Position numbers and translations under genes: made by a program. From Nitrospinae bacterium RIFCSPLOWO2_12_FULL_45_22 (GTDB lineage Bacteria > 2-12-FULL-45-22): a stretch of DNA of 15,944 nt. The notes under the pieces were generated by a model. That model saw only the letters and a list, made by a program, of their open reading frames with translations, made no database searches and had not been told where the DNA came from. Shown one piece after another: positions 1 to 7,201 of this stretch. Where the stretch lies: contig MHDQ01000246.1 of the NCBI GenBank assembly GCA_001803565.1, positions 1 to 15,944 on the forward strand. Reading direction: 5' to 3'. The number at the start of each line of letters is the position of its first letter. Position 1 is the stretch's first letter.

Positions 1-157
1 AGAGCAAGCTCTGCCATTACAACCAAAAAATAATTTGTAGTGATCGAGCCTTCGGGCTGAGGCCCTCTAGGCCGAAAGCTTGCTCGCCTCTATCCAGGTC
101 CTTTGCCATTCTTTAGTGACTTTGTGCCTTGGTGGCTGAACGATTATCGAAAATGAA

Positions 158-233
158 TGTCATTCCGACCAAAGGGAGGAATCTTTATTTACCTCCGGTC
201 TCGGAAAGATTTCTCGCTGCGCTCGAAATGACA
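158..233. repeat. Imperfect inverted repeat of the TGTCATTCCGA type
   Basis: The left arm starts TGTCATTCCGA at 158 and runs to about 186. The right arm (about 205-233) ends TCGAAATGACA. The arms are complementary with several mismatches and flank a short centre. Near-palindromic elements with these ends (TGTCATTTCGAGCG... and variants) are dispersed in intergenic DNA of many bacterial genomes and are thought to be non-autonomous mobile elements. That link is from memory of the sequence, not from a search. Confidence 0.6.
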
Positions 234-308
234 AAGAACCTGAACTGTTACATTCTTTTGATATTCTTACAGCGGTGGCCATTTTTAATACCTCCAATTG
301 TGATTAAG

Positions 309-336
309 TTGCATTTTGTTATATCTTATATCTAAT
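309..336 (+). promoter_or_regulatory. Weak sigma-70-like promoter candidate for mpl
   Basis: TTGCAT at 309-314 and TCTAAT at 331-336 are separated by 16 bases, in the most AT-rich part of the leader. The -10 hexamer matches TATAAT at 5 of 6 positions, but the -35 hexamer keeps only TTG. The palindrome GCAAC-GAT-GTTGC (342-354) lies just downstream, near the expected transcription start, and could be an operator. Such matches arise often by chance in AT-rich DNA. Confidence 0.25.
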
Positions 337-410
337 CATACGCAACGATGTTGCTTGTCGGGCAGATAGAGACACCAGGGCAATAGGGCTAAAGATAGTT
401 TACTTTGGTG

Positions 411-416
411 AAGGAG
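411..416 (+). promoter_or_regulatory. Ribosome binding site that sets the mpl start
   Basis: AAGGAG lies 9 bases before the ATG at 426. The longer frame opens with a TTG at 405, upstream of this site, so that TTG has no binding site of its own and the ATG is preferred. Confidence 0.75.
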
Positions 417-425
417 AAAGGGTAT

Positions 426-1847
426 ATGGACTTGAGCGGGATTAAGTATATTCATCTGATTGCGGTATGCGGTATGGGTATGGGTTCTCTGGCGGGGTTG
501 CTAAAATCTTCTGGCTATCTGGTCTCGGGTTCAGATGAGCAATTTTATCCACCCATGAACCTTCAGCTCCAGGAATTAGGGATTGACCTTAAGCTGGGTT
601 ACAAGCCGGAAAACCTCCACCCTAATCCTGATTTAGTTATAGTAGGTAATGCGGTCTCTAAAGGGAATCCCGAGGTAGAAGAGACGCTGGCTAGGGGACT
701 GCCTTATATGTCCCTCCCCCAGGCCCTGGCAGAGTTTTATCTGAAAGGCAAACACCCTATAGTCATTGCCGGTACTCATGGTAAGACTACTACCTCTGCC
801 CTTATAAGCTGGTTACTGGAAGTGGGTGGTATGGAGCCAGGGTTTATGATTGGTGGTATAGTGAAAAATTATGATAGAAGTTATAAAGTTGGCCAGGGAA
901 AATATTTTGTGGTGGAAGGGGATGAGTATGATAGTGCGTTTTTTGATAAGAGGCCCAAATTTTTCCATTATCAAGCCAGCATTGCAATAATAACTGGCAT
1001 AGAGTTTGATCATGCCGATATTTATCAAGATCTGGCAGAAATCAAAAAGGCCTTTGCCCAATTTATCCTCTCCCTACCTGAACAAGGGCGTATGTTGGCC
1101 TGTGGGGATGATAATAATTTAAGGGGATTAATCGAGCAGGAGCTAGCGGGTAAGGTTCGGTGCAAGATAGAGAGCTATGGATTAGACGCGAAAGACGGAT
1201 GGCAAGCCAGGGATATCCGTTTTGACCAGAGTGGTGGTCATTTTGTCATACTCAGGAATGGAGAGCCAGTATGCGAGCTGCATAGCCCCTTATGGGGTAG
1301 ACATAATATTCAAAATATTGTTGCTGCTATTGGGGTTGCTCATGGCGTAGGTGTAGCCTGGGATAAGATAGAAGAGGGGCTCAAGACTTTTAAAGGGGTT
1401 AAGCGGAGGCAGGAGATTGTGGCTGAGACAAATGGTGTAATTATTGTGGACGATTTTGCCCACCACCCTACGGCAGTACGAGAGACTATCCGGGCTATTA
1501 ATGCCCGCTTCCCTAACCGGAGGCTCTGGGCAGTCTTTGAACCCCGTACCAATACCAGCCGGCGTAATATCTTTCAGGAGGCTTATCGGCAAGCCTTTGA
1601 TGGCGCAAAAAAGATAATTATTGCCGATGTATATCGCCCGGATAAGATTAAAGACGAAGAGAGGTTTTTACCGGAAAAGCTGGCCGAGGATTTGCGGAAC
1701 AAAGGGAAAGAGGCCCTGCATATATCCGGCATCTCTAATATCCTGGCCACCCTCTGTCAGCATCTCATCCCAGGAGATGTGGTGCTGATAATGTCCAATG
1801 GCAGCTTTGACCATCTACCTTATAAATTAGCGGCTGAGCTTGCCTGA
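426..1847 (+). CDS. mpl: UDP-N-acetylmuramate:L-Ala-gamma-D-Glu-meso-DAP ligase (Mpl)
   Basis: This cytoplasmic Mur-family ligase rejoins the recycled tripeptide L-Ala-gamma-D-Glu-meso-DAP to UDP-MurNAc using ATP, the key step of murein recycling. The 473-residue protein is close to the roughly 457 of E. coli Mpl. From the ATG at 426, a glycine-rich N-terminal UDP-binding loop (CGMGMGSLAG) lies near residues 15-24 and the P-loop GTHGKTTT at about 116-123. The Mpl-type EGDEYDSAFFDKRPKF segment is at about 164-179, GRHNIQN at 291-297 and the C-terminal DDFAHHP at 342-348. The EGDEYDSAFFD segment separates Mpl from MurC, which otherwise shares this fold. Start: ATG at 426 behind AAGGAG (411-416). 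Mpl implies meso-DAP in the cell wall and a Gram-negative-style recycling pathway. The gene stands slightly apart, 122 bases before ftsH. Confidence 0.95.
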   Translation: MDLSGIKYIHLIAVCGMGMGSLAGLLKSSGYLVSGSDEQFYPPMNLQLQELGIDLKLGYKPENLHPNPDLVIVGNAVSKGNPEVEETLARGLPYMSLPQALAEFYLKGKHPIVIAGTHGKTTTSALISWLLEVGGMEPGFMIGGIVKNYDRSYKVGQGKYFVVEGDEYDSAFFDKRPKFFHYQASIAIITGIEFDHADIYQDLAEIKKAFAQFILSLPEQGRMLACGDDNNLRGLIEQELAGKVRCKIESYGLDAKDGWQARDIRFDQSGGHFVILRNGEPVCELHSPLWGRHNIQNIVAAIGVAHGVGVAWDKIEEGLKTFKGVKRRQEIVAETNGVIIVDDFAHHPTAVRETIRAINARFPNRRLWAVFEPRTNTSRRNIFQEAYRQAFDGAKKIIIADVYRPDKIKDEERFLPEKLAEDLRNKGKEALHISGISNILATLCQHLIPGDVVLIMSNGSFDHLPYKLAAELA

Positions 1848-1890
1848 AGATACCCCGCCATTGAAAAAATCGTGCCATTATGTTAAGTTA

Positions 1891-1951
1891 AGGATAAAAA
1901 TTTATCCTCTACCCCTACCCTTCCCCTCGAGGGGGAGGGATAGGGATGGGG
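1891..1951. repeat. Palindrome plus pyrimidine/purine-rich hairpin between mpl and ftsH
   Basis: Two adjoining structures are present. AGGATAAA (1891-1898) and TTTATCCT (1901-1908) form a near-perfect palindrome. Then a C/T-rich arm (about 1909-1928, centred on CTCGAG at 1926-1931) pairs with the G-rich arm at about 1929-1951, with one bulged A and a few mismatches. The hairpin could act as a terminator for mpl or as a dispersed intergenic repeat, but there is no T-run after it. Its 3' arm contains the ATG at 1946 that would lengthen ftsH. Confidence 0.6.
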
Positions 1952-1954
1952 GAA

Positions 1955-1961
1955 AAGGGGG
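1955..1961 (+). promoter_or_regulatory. Ribosome binding site supporting a TTG start for ftsH
   Basis: AAGGGGG ends 8 bases before the TTG at 1970. The upstream in-frame ATG at 1946 lies in the arm of the preceding hairpin and has only G-rich stem sequence before it. Confidence 0.6.
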
Positions 1962-1969
1962 AATCAATA

Positions 1970-3766
1970 TTGAACCAATTTTATAAGAATCTAGCCCTCT
2001 GGCTGATAATAGCCTTGATAATGATAGCCCTTTTTAATCTCTTCAATAAGCCCTACGAACCAAAAGAGCAGTTGCCTTTTAGCGATTTTGTGGCGGCTGT
2101 AGAGAATGGCAAGGTGATAGAAGTCAAGATTAAAGGGAACAGTATTAGCGGTAGACTTAAGAATGGTAAGGCTTTCAGGACTTATTCCCCGGACGATCCC
2201 GAGGTGGTGAAAATATTACGGCAGAATAAAGTCAAGATATTTGCTGAGCCATTGGAGGAGTCTTCCTGGTATGTCAATTTACTATTATCCTGGCTCCCCA
2301 TGCTGTTGCTTTTGGGGCTATGGGTATTCTTTATGCGCCAGATGCAAATAGGGGGTACCCGCGCCCTTTCTTTTGGTAAGAGCCGGGCCCGACTCCTTAC
2401 CCAGGATAAGAAAAAAGCTACTTTTAAAGATGTAGCGGGGATAGATGAGGCCAAAGAAGAACTGCAAGAGATCATTGATTTCTTGCGCGACCCGCAAAAA
2501 TTTCAGAAACTGGGAGGGAAAATACCAAAAGGAGTCCTGCTAATGGGACCTCCTGGAACCGGCAAGACATTGTTAGCCAGGGCTATAGCTGGTGAAGCCG
2601 AGGTCCATTTCTTCACCATAAGTGGGTCAGACTTTGTCGAGATGTTTGTGGGGGTAGGGGCATCGCGGGTCAGGGACCTCTTTGAACAGGGGAAAAAAAG
2701 TGCCCCTTGCATTATCTTTATTGATGAGATAGATGCCGTAGGCAGACATCGTGGAGCCGGCTTAGGTGGGGGCCATGATGAGAGAGAGCAGACCCTTAAC
2801 CAGTTATTGGTAGAGATGGATGGTTTTGAGTCTAATGAAGGCATAATTTTAATAGCCGCAACTAACCGGCCTGATGTGCTGGACCCAGCATTATTGCGGC
2901 CCGGTCGGTTTGATCGCCAGGTAGTAGTGCCACGTCCCGATATTAAGGGAAGGGAAGGCATTTTGAAAGTGCATGCGGAAAATATCCCCTTAGCTGACGA
3001 TGTAGACCTGACAGTCTTGTCCCGTGGTACACCCGGTTTTTCTGGGGCTGATTTAGCTAATCTGGTCAATGAGGCAGCCCTGATAGCGGCCCGAACCGAT
3101 AAAGAGTCGGTAGATATGAAGGATTTTGAAGAAGCCAAAGATAAGGTAATGATGGGAAAAGAGCGCCGGAGTTTGATTATTAGCGATGAAGAGAAAAGGA
3201 ACACCGCCTTCCATGAAGGGGGACATACCCTGGTAGCCAAGCTAATACCTAATGCCGATCCTATCCATAAAGTCACTATTATACCCCGGGGGGTCGCTAT
3301 GGGCCTCACACAACAACTGCCTATTGATGAGAAGCACAATTATTCCAAAGAATATCTGTTGGATACCCTGGCGATATTGATGGGTGGGAGGGCAGCCGAA
3401 GAGCTCTTTTTAAATAGCATTACTACTGGGGCCGAGAATGATATAGACCGGGCAACAGAACTGGCCAGAAAAATGGTCTGTTCCTGGGGGATGAGTGAGA
3501 GAGTAGGCCCACTCTCGTTTGGCAAGAGAGAGGAGCAGATATTTTTAGGCCGCGATCTGGTGCAGCATAAGGATTATAGTGAACATACTGCTATTGAAAT
3601 AGATGATGAGATCAGGAAATTAGTGCTGGAAAGTATGGATAGAGCAAAAGCCCTGCTGCAAGAAAATAAAGATAGGCTCCTTGATCTGGCTCAGGCCCTA
3701 TTAGAAAAAGAAGTCCTGGATGGGGCTGAGATTGACCAGATTATCCAAAAACCTCGTGAGGAGTGA
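1970..3766 (+). CDS. ftsH: ATP-dependent zinc metalloprotease FtsH
   Basis: This membrane-anchored hexameric AAA+ protease degrades misfolded membrane proteins and regulators; in E. coli a key target is LpxC, which controls LPS synthesis. Numbered from the TTG at 1970 (598 residues), the first membrane helix is at about 9-26 and a small periplasmic domain follows to about 100. The second helix is near 103-122, Walker A GPPGTGKT at 193-200, the pore loop MFVGVG near 225-230 and Walker B IIFIDEID at 248-255. The second region of homology, with RPGRFDRQV, lies near 310-318. The zinc site is HEGGH at 415-419, with the third ligand Asp in ENDIDRAT near 491. HEGGH replaces the usual HEAGH but keeps both His and the Glu. 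The start at [12 protein letters not shown] matches deltaproteobacterial FtsH N-termini; the alternative is ATG 1946. The final codons (REE, stop) lie in the repeat at 3755. Confidence 0.96.
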   Translation: MNQFYKNLALWLIIALIMIALFNLFNKPYEPKEQLPFSDFVAAVENGKVIEVKIKGNSISGRLKNGKAFRTYSPDDPEVVKILRQNKVKIFAEPLEESSWYVNLLLSWLPMLLLLGLWVFFMRQMQIGGTRALSFGKSRARLLTQDKKKATFKDVAGIDEAKEELQEIIDFLRDPQKFQKLGGKIPKGVLLMGPPGTGKTLLARAIAGEAEVHFFTISGSDFVEMFVGVGASRVRDLFEQGKKSAPCIIFIDEIDAVGRHRGAGLGGGHDEREQTLNQLLVEMDGFESNEGIILIAATNRPDVLDPALLRPGRFDRQVVVPRPDIKGREGILKVHAENIPLADDVDLTVLSRGTPGFSGADLANLVNEAALIAARTDKESVDMKDFEEAKDKVMMGKERRSLIISDEEKRNTAFHEGGHTLVAKLIPNADPIHKVTIIPRGVAMGLTQQLPIDEKHNYSKEYLLDTLAILMGGRAAEELFLNSITTGAENDIDRATELARKMVCSWGMSERVGPLSFGKREEQIFLGRDLVQHKDYSEHTAIEIDDEIRKLVLESMDRAKALLQENKDRLLDLAQALLEKEVLDGAEIDQIIQKPREE

Positions 3767-3863
3767 GGAGTAAGGCGTGAGAGCGTGAGGGAGATATTTC
3801 TTACCCCTCACGACTTAACTGACGGAGCTTTTATTCCTTACTACTCACCCCTTACTTACTCCC
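3755..3863. repeat. GTGAGGAGT-type inverted repeat at the ftsH 3' end (copy 1)
   Basis: The block begins CGTGAGGAGTGAGG inside the ftsH coding sequence and includes its TGA stop (3764-3766). Bases 3762-3775 pair with 3836-3849 at 12 of 14 positions. Nested inside is a perfect 8-bp stem, CGTGAGGG (3784-3791) with CCCTCACG (3805-3812). A related element sits at the end of tsaE (10126-10190), also supplying that gene's stop. It may work as a terminator or mRNA 3'-end structure for ftsH, but there is no clear T-run after it. It fills the whole gap up to folE. Confidence 0.65.
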
Positions 3864-3889
3864 GGTATTCAACGGTGGCAATAGATTAA

Positions 3890-4447
3890 ATGGGTATTGA
3901 CCGAGCGAAGATTGAAAGGGGTGTCCGGCTGATTTTAGAAGCTATTGGCGAAGACCCCGAGCGGGAGGGGCTCAGGGAAACCCCCCATCGGGTTGCCCGG
4001 ATGTGGGAGGAGCTTTTAGGGGAACGAGAAGAGGGCCTGGATAAAGCTACCAGGTTATTTCAGGTAGATACCGGGGATCAATTAACCCTGATTAAAGATA
4101 TCCATTTAATTGGTATCTGTGAGCACCACCTATTGCCTTTTATAGGCAAGGCCCATATCGCCTATTTACCAGAAGGGGGTAGGGTAGTTGGGTTAAATAC
4201 TATAGTACGCTGGGCTAATGCCCTGGCAAAGAGACCCCAGCTCCAGGAGCAACTAACCCGGGATTTGGCTGAAAAGATCATGCAAGAAATGAATCCCAAA
4301 GGAGCGCTGGTCATTATAGAGGCAGAACATGTCTGTATGATGATACAAGGAATGAGGCGCCCCGGTTCAATATTTGTTACCTATACTAAGCAAGGACCAG
4401 TAGATATCACTGCCGAGGTGTGGTCCTTGATAAAGGGTTTGGGATAA
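3890..4447 (+). CDS. folE: GTP cyclohydrolase I (FolE)
   Basis: This enzyme converts GTP to 7,8-dihydroneopterin triphosphate, the first step of tetrahydrofolate synthesis. The 185-residue protein is shorter than E. coli FolE (222) because the N-terminal extension is missing; the catalytic core looks complete. The CEHHLLPF motif gives the zinc ligands Cys77 and His80 and the conserved His79. The third zinc ligand is Cys149 in EHVCMM, with His147 beside it. GLNTIVRWANALAKRPQLQEQL (101-122) is a divergent form of the usual GLSKLARIV...RRPQVQERL helix, and MRRPGS (155-160) is the GTP-contacting loop. The ATG at 3890 has no strong ribosome binding site. The gene ends 3 bases before the folP start, so the two folate genes are almost certainly translated together. 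Having the committed step beside folP is a coherent pathway pair. Confidence 0.95.
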   Translation: MGIDRAKIERGVRLILEAIGEDPEREGLRETPHRVARMWEELLGEREEGLDKATRLFQVDTGDQLTLIKDIHLIGICEHHLLPFIGKAHIAYLPEGGRVVGLNTIVRWANALAKRPQLQEQLTRDLAEKIMQEMNPKGALVIIEAEHVCMMIQGMRRPGSIFVTYTKQGPVDITAEVWSLIKGLG

Positions 4448-4450
4448 AGG

Positions 4451-5305
4451 TTGGCGAGGAAATTTGGCCCTTTGAAGTGGAAAGGGTATGAGCTCCCCTT
4501 GCACAAGAGAACTCTTATCATGGGGGTTCTTAACCTAACCCCAGATTCTTTTTTCGATGCTGGCCGGTATTATGATCCCGACGAGGCAATAGTGCGGGCC
4601 CAGGAGATGGTTGAGCAAGGGGCTGATATTATAGATATAGGGGGTGAATCTACCCGGCCTGGGGCTGAGCCAGTTCAGGAGGAGATAGAACTGGCCCGTA
4701 TCCTCCCGGTAATCCGCCGGTTGGTGGGGGAGATTGAGATCCCGCTATCTGTAGATACTTATAAATCTGGAGTTGCATCCCGGGCCTTAAGGGAAGGGGC
4801 GGCTATGATTAATGACATTAGTGGATTCCATTTTGACCCCCAGATGCCCCAGGTAATTGCTGAATTTCAAGTACCAGTGGTAGTAATGCATACTGCGGGC
4901 AAGCCTAAAACTATGCAGCAGCACGCCTGTTACCAGGAGTTGATCAATGATATAATTGCCTATCTGGAGGAGGGTGTCCAGGTAGGTCTCGCCGCAGGAA
5001 TAAGTCCAGATAAGTTCATTATTGACCCCGGTTTAGGCTTTGGTAAAACCCGGGCAAATAATCTAAGAATCCTTCGAGAATTGCCCCAGTTTCAAAGCCT
5101 GGACAAACCTATCATGATCGGGGCATCCAGGAAGTCTTTTATTGGTAAAGTCCTGGACCTTCCTTTAGAAGAGAGGCTAGAGGGTAGTCTAGCTGCTGCA
5201 GCAGTAGCTATTTTTAATGGGGCAAATATAATCAGGACCCATGATGTAAAAGAAACCAGGCGGGTAGCAATGATGGTAGATGCTATCCTGGGTTGGGCAG
5301 TGTAG
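4451..5305 (+). CDS. folP: Dihydropteroate synthase (FolP)
   Basis: FolP condenses 6-hydroxymethyl-dihydropterin pyrophosphate with p-aminobenzoate to give dihydropteroate; it is the sulfonamide target. The TIM-barrel motifs appear in order: MGVLNLTPDSFFDAG (24-38), the pABA/pyrophosphate loop IDIGGESTRPGA (61-72), SVDTYKSG (100-107) and MINDISGF (119-126). VVVMHTAGKPKTMQ (143-156) follows, then IDPGLGFGKT (191-200), the pterin-site IGASRKSFIG (223-232) and the terminal RTHDVKE (262-268). The length of 284 is typical. The start is uncertain: TTG at 4451 abuts the folE stop and has an overlapping AAAGG with no spacing, while an in-frame TTG at 4472 has GAGG about 11 bases upstream and would remove seven residues. 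The TAG stop (5303-5305) lies within the first bases of the 5302-5378 repeat. Confidence 0.95.
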   Translation: MARKFGPLKWKGYELPLHKRTLIMGVLNLTPDSFFDAGRYYDPDEAIVRAQEMVEQGADIIDIGGESTRPGAEPVQEEIELARILPVIRRLVGEIEIPLSVDTYKSGVASRALREGAAMINDISGFHFDPQMPQVIAEFQVPVVVMHTAGKPKTMQQHACYQELINDIIAYLEEGVQVGLAAGISPDKFIIDPGLGFGKTRANNLRILRELPQFQSLDKPIMIGASRKSFIGKVLDLPLEERLEGSLAAAAVAIFNGANIIRTHDVKETRRVAMMVDAILGWAV

Positions 5306-5378
5306 CCGCAGGCTTTAGCCTGAGGAAATAACGCAACCTTTCACTTCGTTCAAGGCAGGCTCTGAAGGTTGCGGCTAC
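5302..5378. repeat. GTAGCCGCAGGCTTTAGCC inverted repeat between folP and cdaA
   Basis: Outer arms GTAGCCGCA (5302-5310) and TGCGGCTAC (5370-5378) are perfect complements. A second perfect pair, CGCAACCTT (5332-5340) and AAGGTTGCG (5365-5373), overlaps the right outer arm, so two folds compete. CAGGCTTTAGCCTG (5309-5322) is itself a palindrome. The folP stop codon lies in the left arm. The first 19 bases recur with one mismatch at 14454-14472, before ahcY. The GTAGCCGCAGGCTT..AGCCTG family is widespread as intergenic DNA in many genomes (from memory). The remaining gap to cdaA (5379-5429) shows nothing except the cdaA ribosome binding region. Confidence 0.7.
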
Positions 5379-5429
5379 CCCACATAACTGAGGCATTGCG
5401 CTTGTCCTTATCTGTTTAGGGGGTTAAGG

Positions 5430-6254
5430 ATGCTAAATTTCTTGCTCCAGGTCTTTCAGACACCACCCTTTTATGGTACCTGGCGTTTTCTGTTAGACCT
5501 ATTAGATATTGGGATTATAACCTTCATTTTTTATCGCCTGTTTCTCTTGATCCGGGGAACCAGGGCCCTGCAAATGTTGATCGGCCTCGCTATTTTAGCA
5601 GCCGCTACCGTTATATCCCAGGTGGTAGAACTTCATACTACCAGTTGGCTCTTACAGAATTTTTGGACTATATGGGTATTGGCCATAATAATCCTTTTCC
5701 AGCCAGAATTACGCCGCGCCCTGGCCCAGGTAGGGCGGAGTTCTTTATTTAACTGGTTTTACCCGGTAGAAAAAACCCCGGTACTGGATGAAGTAGTAAA
5801 GGCTACCCTATCACTAGCAGCTAAAAAAATTGGGGCTTTAATCGTCTTTGAGCGGGATACGCCGCTAGAGGACTTTATGGAAGGGGGTATTGCTGTTGAT
5901 GGGGAAGTTAGTCAAGAACTCTTAACCAGTATTTTTCTTCCTTATTCACCCCTGCACGATGGTGCTGTGGTTATATCCGGGAAAAGAATAGCGTGGGCTT
6001 CTTGTTATTTGCCACTTACCTTGAATCCCCAGTTGAGTAATACCCTGGGGACCAGGCACCGGGCAGCCGTGGGGTTGACCGAAGAAACTGATGCCATTGC
6101 TATTGTGGTTTCTGAAGAGACAGGGGATATATCTCTGGCTGCCCAGGGTACCCTTACCAAGCACGTGGAGCCATTAGGCCTAAAGATAGCCCTGACCCAA
6201 CTTTTTGAGTCGCGTAGGGAACAGAATAGATATGTTCACGAATTTAGGCATTAA
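5430..6254 (+). CDS. cdaA: Diadenylate cyclase CdaA (c-di-AMP synthase, DisA_N domain)
   Basis: This membrane-bound enzyme joins two ATP molecules into the second messenger cyclic di-AMP, which in other bacteria controls potassium and osmolyte transport and cell-wall homeostasis. Of 274 residues, the N-terminal third is hydrophobic with probable membrane helices near 22-41, 47-64 and 78-91. The catalytic DisA_N domain spans about 105-260. Signature motifs are HDGAVV (176-181, with the DGA triad at 177-179) and GTRHRAA (207-213), then SEETGDIS (228-235). Both catalytic motifs are intact, so the enzyme should be active. The ATG at 5430 follows a G-rich stretch (GGGGGTTAAGG). The 3' end overlaps cdaR by 23 bases if that gene starts at 6232, implying translational coupling. 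glmM, the usual third member of this operon, does not follow. Confidence 0.95.
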   Translation: MLNFLLQVFQTPPFYGTWRFLLDLLDIGIITFIFYRLFLLIRGTRALQMLIGLAILAAATVISQVVELHTTSWLLQNFWTIWVLAIIILFQPELRRALAQVGRSSLFNWFYPVEKTPVLDEVVKATLSLAAKKIGALIVFERDTPLEDFMEGGIAVDGEVSQELLTSIFLPYSPLHDGAVVISGKRIAWASCYLPLTLNPQLSNTLGTRHRAAVGLTEETDAIAIVVSEETGDISLAAQGTLTKHVEPLGLKIALTQLFESRREQNRYVHEFRH

Positions 6255-7131
6255 GTTCCTATCGTTTATACTGGCCTTGGCCTTGTGGTTTTATGTAACC
6301 AATCAGGGAAAGTACGAGATAAGCTTTTCTGTGCCTTTGCAATTCACTAACATCCCTAAGGGCCTGGAATTATTACGGAGTTCTGCGGAATATATCACCT
6401 TACGGGCAAGGGGGTCAGAGGATAAGATGAGGAATCTTTCTCCCCAGAAGATCCAGGCCTCTATTGATCTCTCTAGCTCGAAAAAGGGAGAGAGTATCTT
6501 TTATCTTACCATGGATAATTTTAATCTTCCTAAAGGGATATCAGTAGCTAAAATAGCTCCACCTAATATAAAAATAAAGCTGGAAGAGACCCTGGCCCGG
6601 GAAGTTTCTATTATCCCCAAGCTTAAGGGTAAAGCGCCTTACGGTTATAGAGTAAAAAAGGTCAGGATCACCCCGGCTATGGCTAGTATAGCTGGGCCTA
6701 ATAGCATAGTTAAAAAGGCCTCTGAGATCCATACCAATCCCATTGATGTCTCAGAGATAACGGAAGATACGGTCCAGACAGTCTCTCTTCAATTGTCCCT
6801 ACAACCCCTCCGCATTATCCAGACTACTCCTTTCTATGCCCACATTACTATAGAAGAGATATTAGGGACCAGAGATTTTCCAGGGCTCCCGATAACCATA
6901 AATAATCCAACCGATAATGTAATCCTGGAGCCACCAGAGATAAAGGTAGTCATTAAAGGGCCTTTAGCTATTTTACAGAGTTTAAAAAAGGAGGATGTTA
7001 TAGTAAAATTAGACTTACCGAAAAAAAAGGCAGGCACTTATCACCTGCCCGCCTCGATAGAGCTTCCCGATCGCTTGCTATTGGTAAATAGTGAGCCAAA
7101 ACTCGTAACCGTAAAGATTGGTAGAAAATGA
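6232..7131 (+). CDS. cdaR: CdaR/YbbR-domain protein, partner of CdaA
   Basis: This is a membrane-anchored protein with extracytoplasmic YbbR repeats; in Firmicutes CdaR binds CdaA and modulates c-di-AMP production. From the ATG at 6232 it has 299 residues. One N-terminal membrane helix lies near 8-22 (LSFILALALWFYV) and is followed by a long exported portion of beta-rich repeats. Recurring lysine- and valine-rich segments (for example IKVVIKGP and VIVKLDLP near the C-terminus) fit several YbbR units. The frame can be extended to a TTG at 6205, but that would add a polar stretch before the helix and lengthen the overlap with cdaA, so ATG 6232 is preferred; AGGGAA lies about 12 bases upstream. 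The sequence itself is weakly conserved. The assignment rests on the helix-plus-YbbR pattern and the adjacent cdaA. Confidence 0.85.
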   Translation: MFTNLGIKFLSFILALALWFYVTNQGKYEISFSVPLQFTNIPKGLELLRSSAEYITLRARGSEDKMRNLSPQKIQASIDLSSSKKGESIFYLTMDNFNLPKGISVAKIAPPNIKIKLEETLAREVSIIPKLKGKAPYGYRVKKVRITPAMASIAGPNSIVKKASEIHTNPIDVSEITEDTVQTVSLQLSLQPLRIIQTTPFYAHITIEEILGTRDFPGLPITINNPTDNVILEPPEIKVVIKGPLAILQSLKKEDVIVKLDLPKKKAGTYHLPASIELPDRLLLVNSEPKLVTVKIGRK

Positions 7132-7188
7132 AGCTGAGCTAAAAAAGTAAAGCGCATGGGGTAAAAACAAGTTTTACATTTTATTTTT

Positions 7189-7196
7189 GGAGGAGG
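7189..7196 (+). promoter_or_regulatory. Strong ribosome binding site for pdxJ
   Basis: GGAGGAGG lies 5 bases before the GTG at 7202. The longest open frame opens at a TTG (7187-7189) that overlaps this Shine-Dalgarno sequence and so cannot use it. The GTG is the better start. Confidence 0.8.
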
Positions 7197-7201
7197 AGCT
7201 A

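Larger units (their letters stand above)
1..425. other. Non-coding leader region upstream of mpl
   Basis: I see no credible gene here. The only longer open frame (129-335) is low-complexity in content, has no ribosome binding site and runs through an inverted repeat. Bases 45-86 form an imperfect hairpin: CGAGC at 45-49 pairs with GCTCG at 82-86, and TTCGG at 51-55 with CCGAA at 72-76. A second pairing is possible between GAGCAAGCT at 2-10 and AGCTTGCTC at 77-85. The rest holds the 158-233 repeat, a weak promoter candidate at 309-336 and a small palindrome, GCAAC-GAT-GTTGC, at 342-354. The upstream gene lies outside the window. Confidence 0.6.

Noticed and set aside
129-335. Plus-strand open frame of 68 codons in the leader
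   Set aside because: It passes through the 158-233 inverted repeat, has no ribosome binding site and resembles no known protein.
1848-1969. Riboswitch or leader RNA before ftsH
   Set aside because: Only two simple palindromes are visible, with no known riboswitch core or conserved multi-stem layout.
2503-3339. Long minus-strand open frame (278 codons) opposite ftsH
   Set aside because: It is fully antisense to the most conserved part of FtsH, is rich in Ser/Pro/Arg as expected from a reverse-frame shadow, and has no recognisable motif.
7161-7186. Small hairpin GTAAAA...TTTTAC followed by T-rich sequence between cdaR and pdxJ
   Set aside because: The stem is six to seven A/T-rich pairs, too weak for an intrinsic terminator, and the T-rich stretch runs straight into the pdxJ ribosome binding site.
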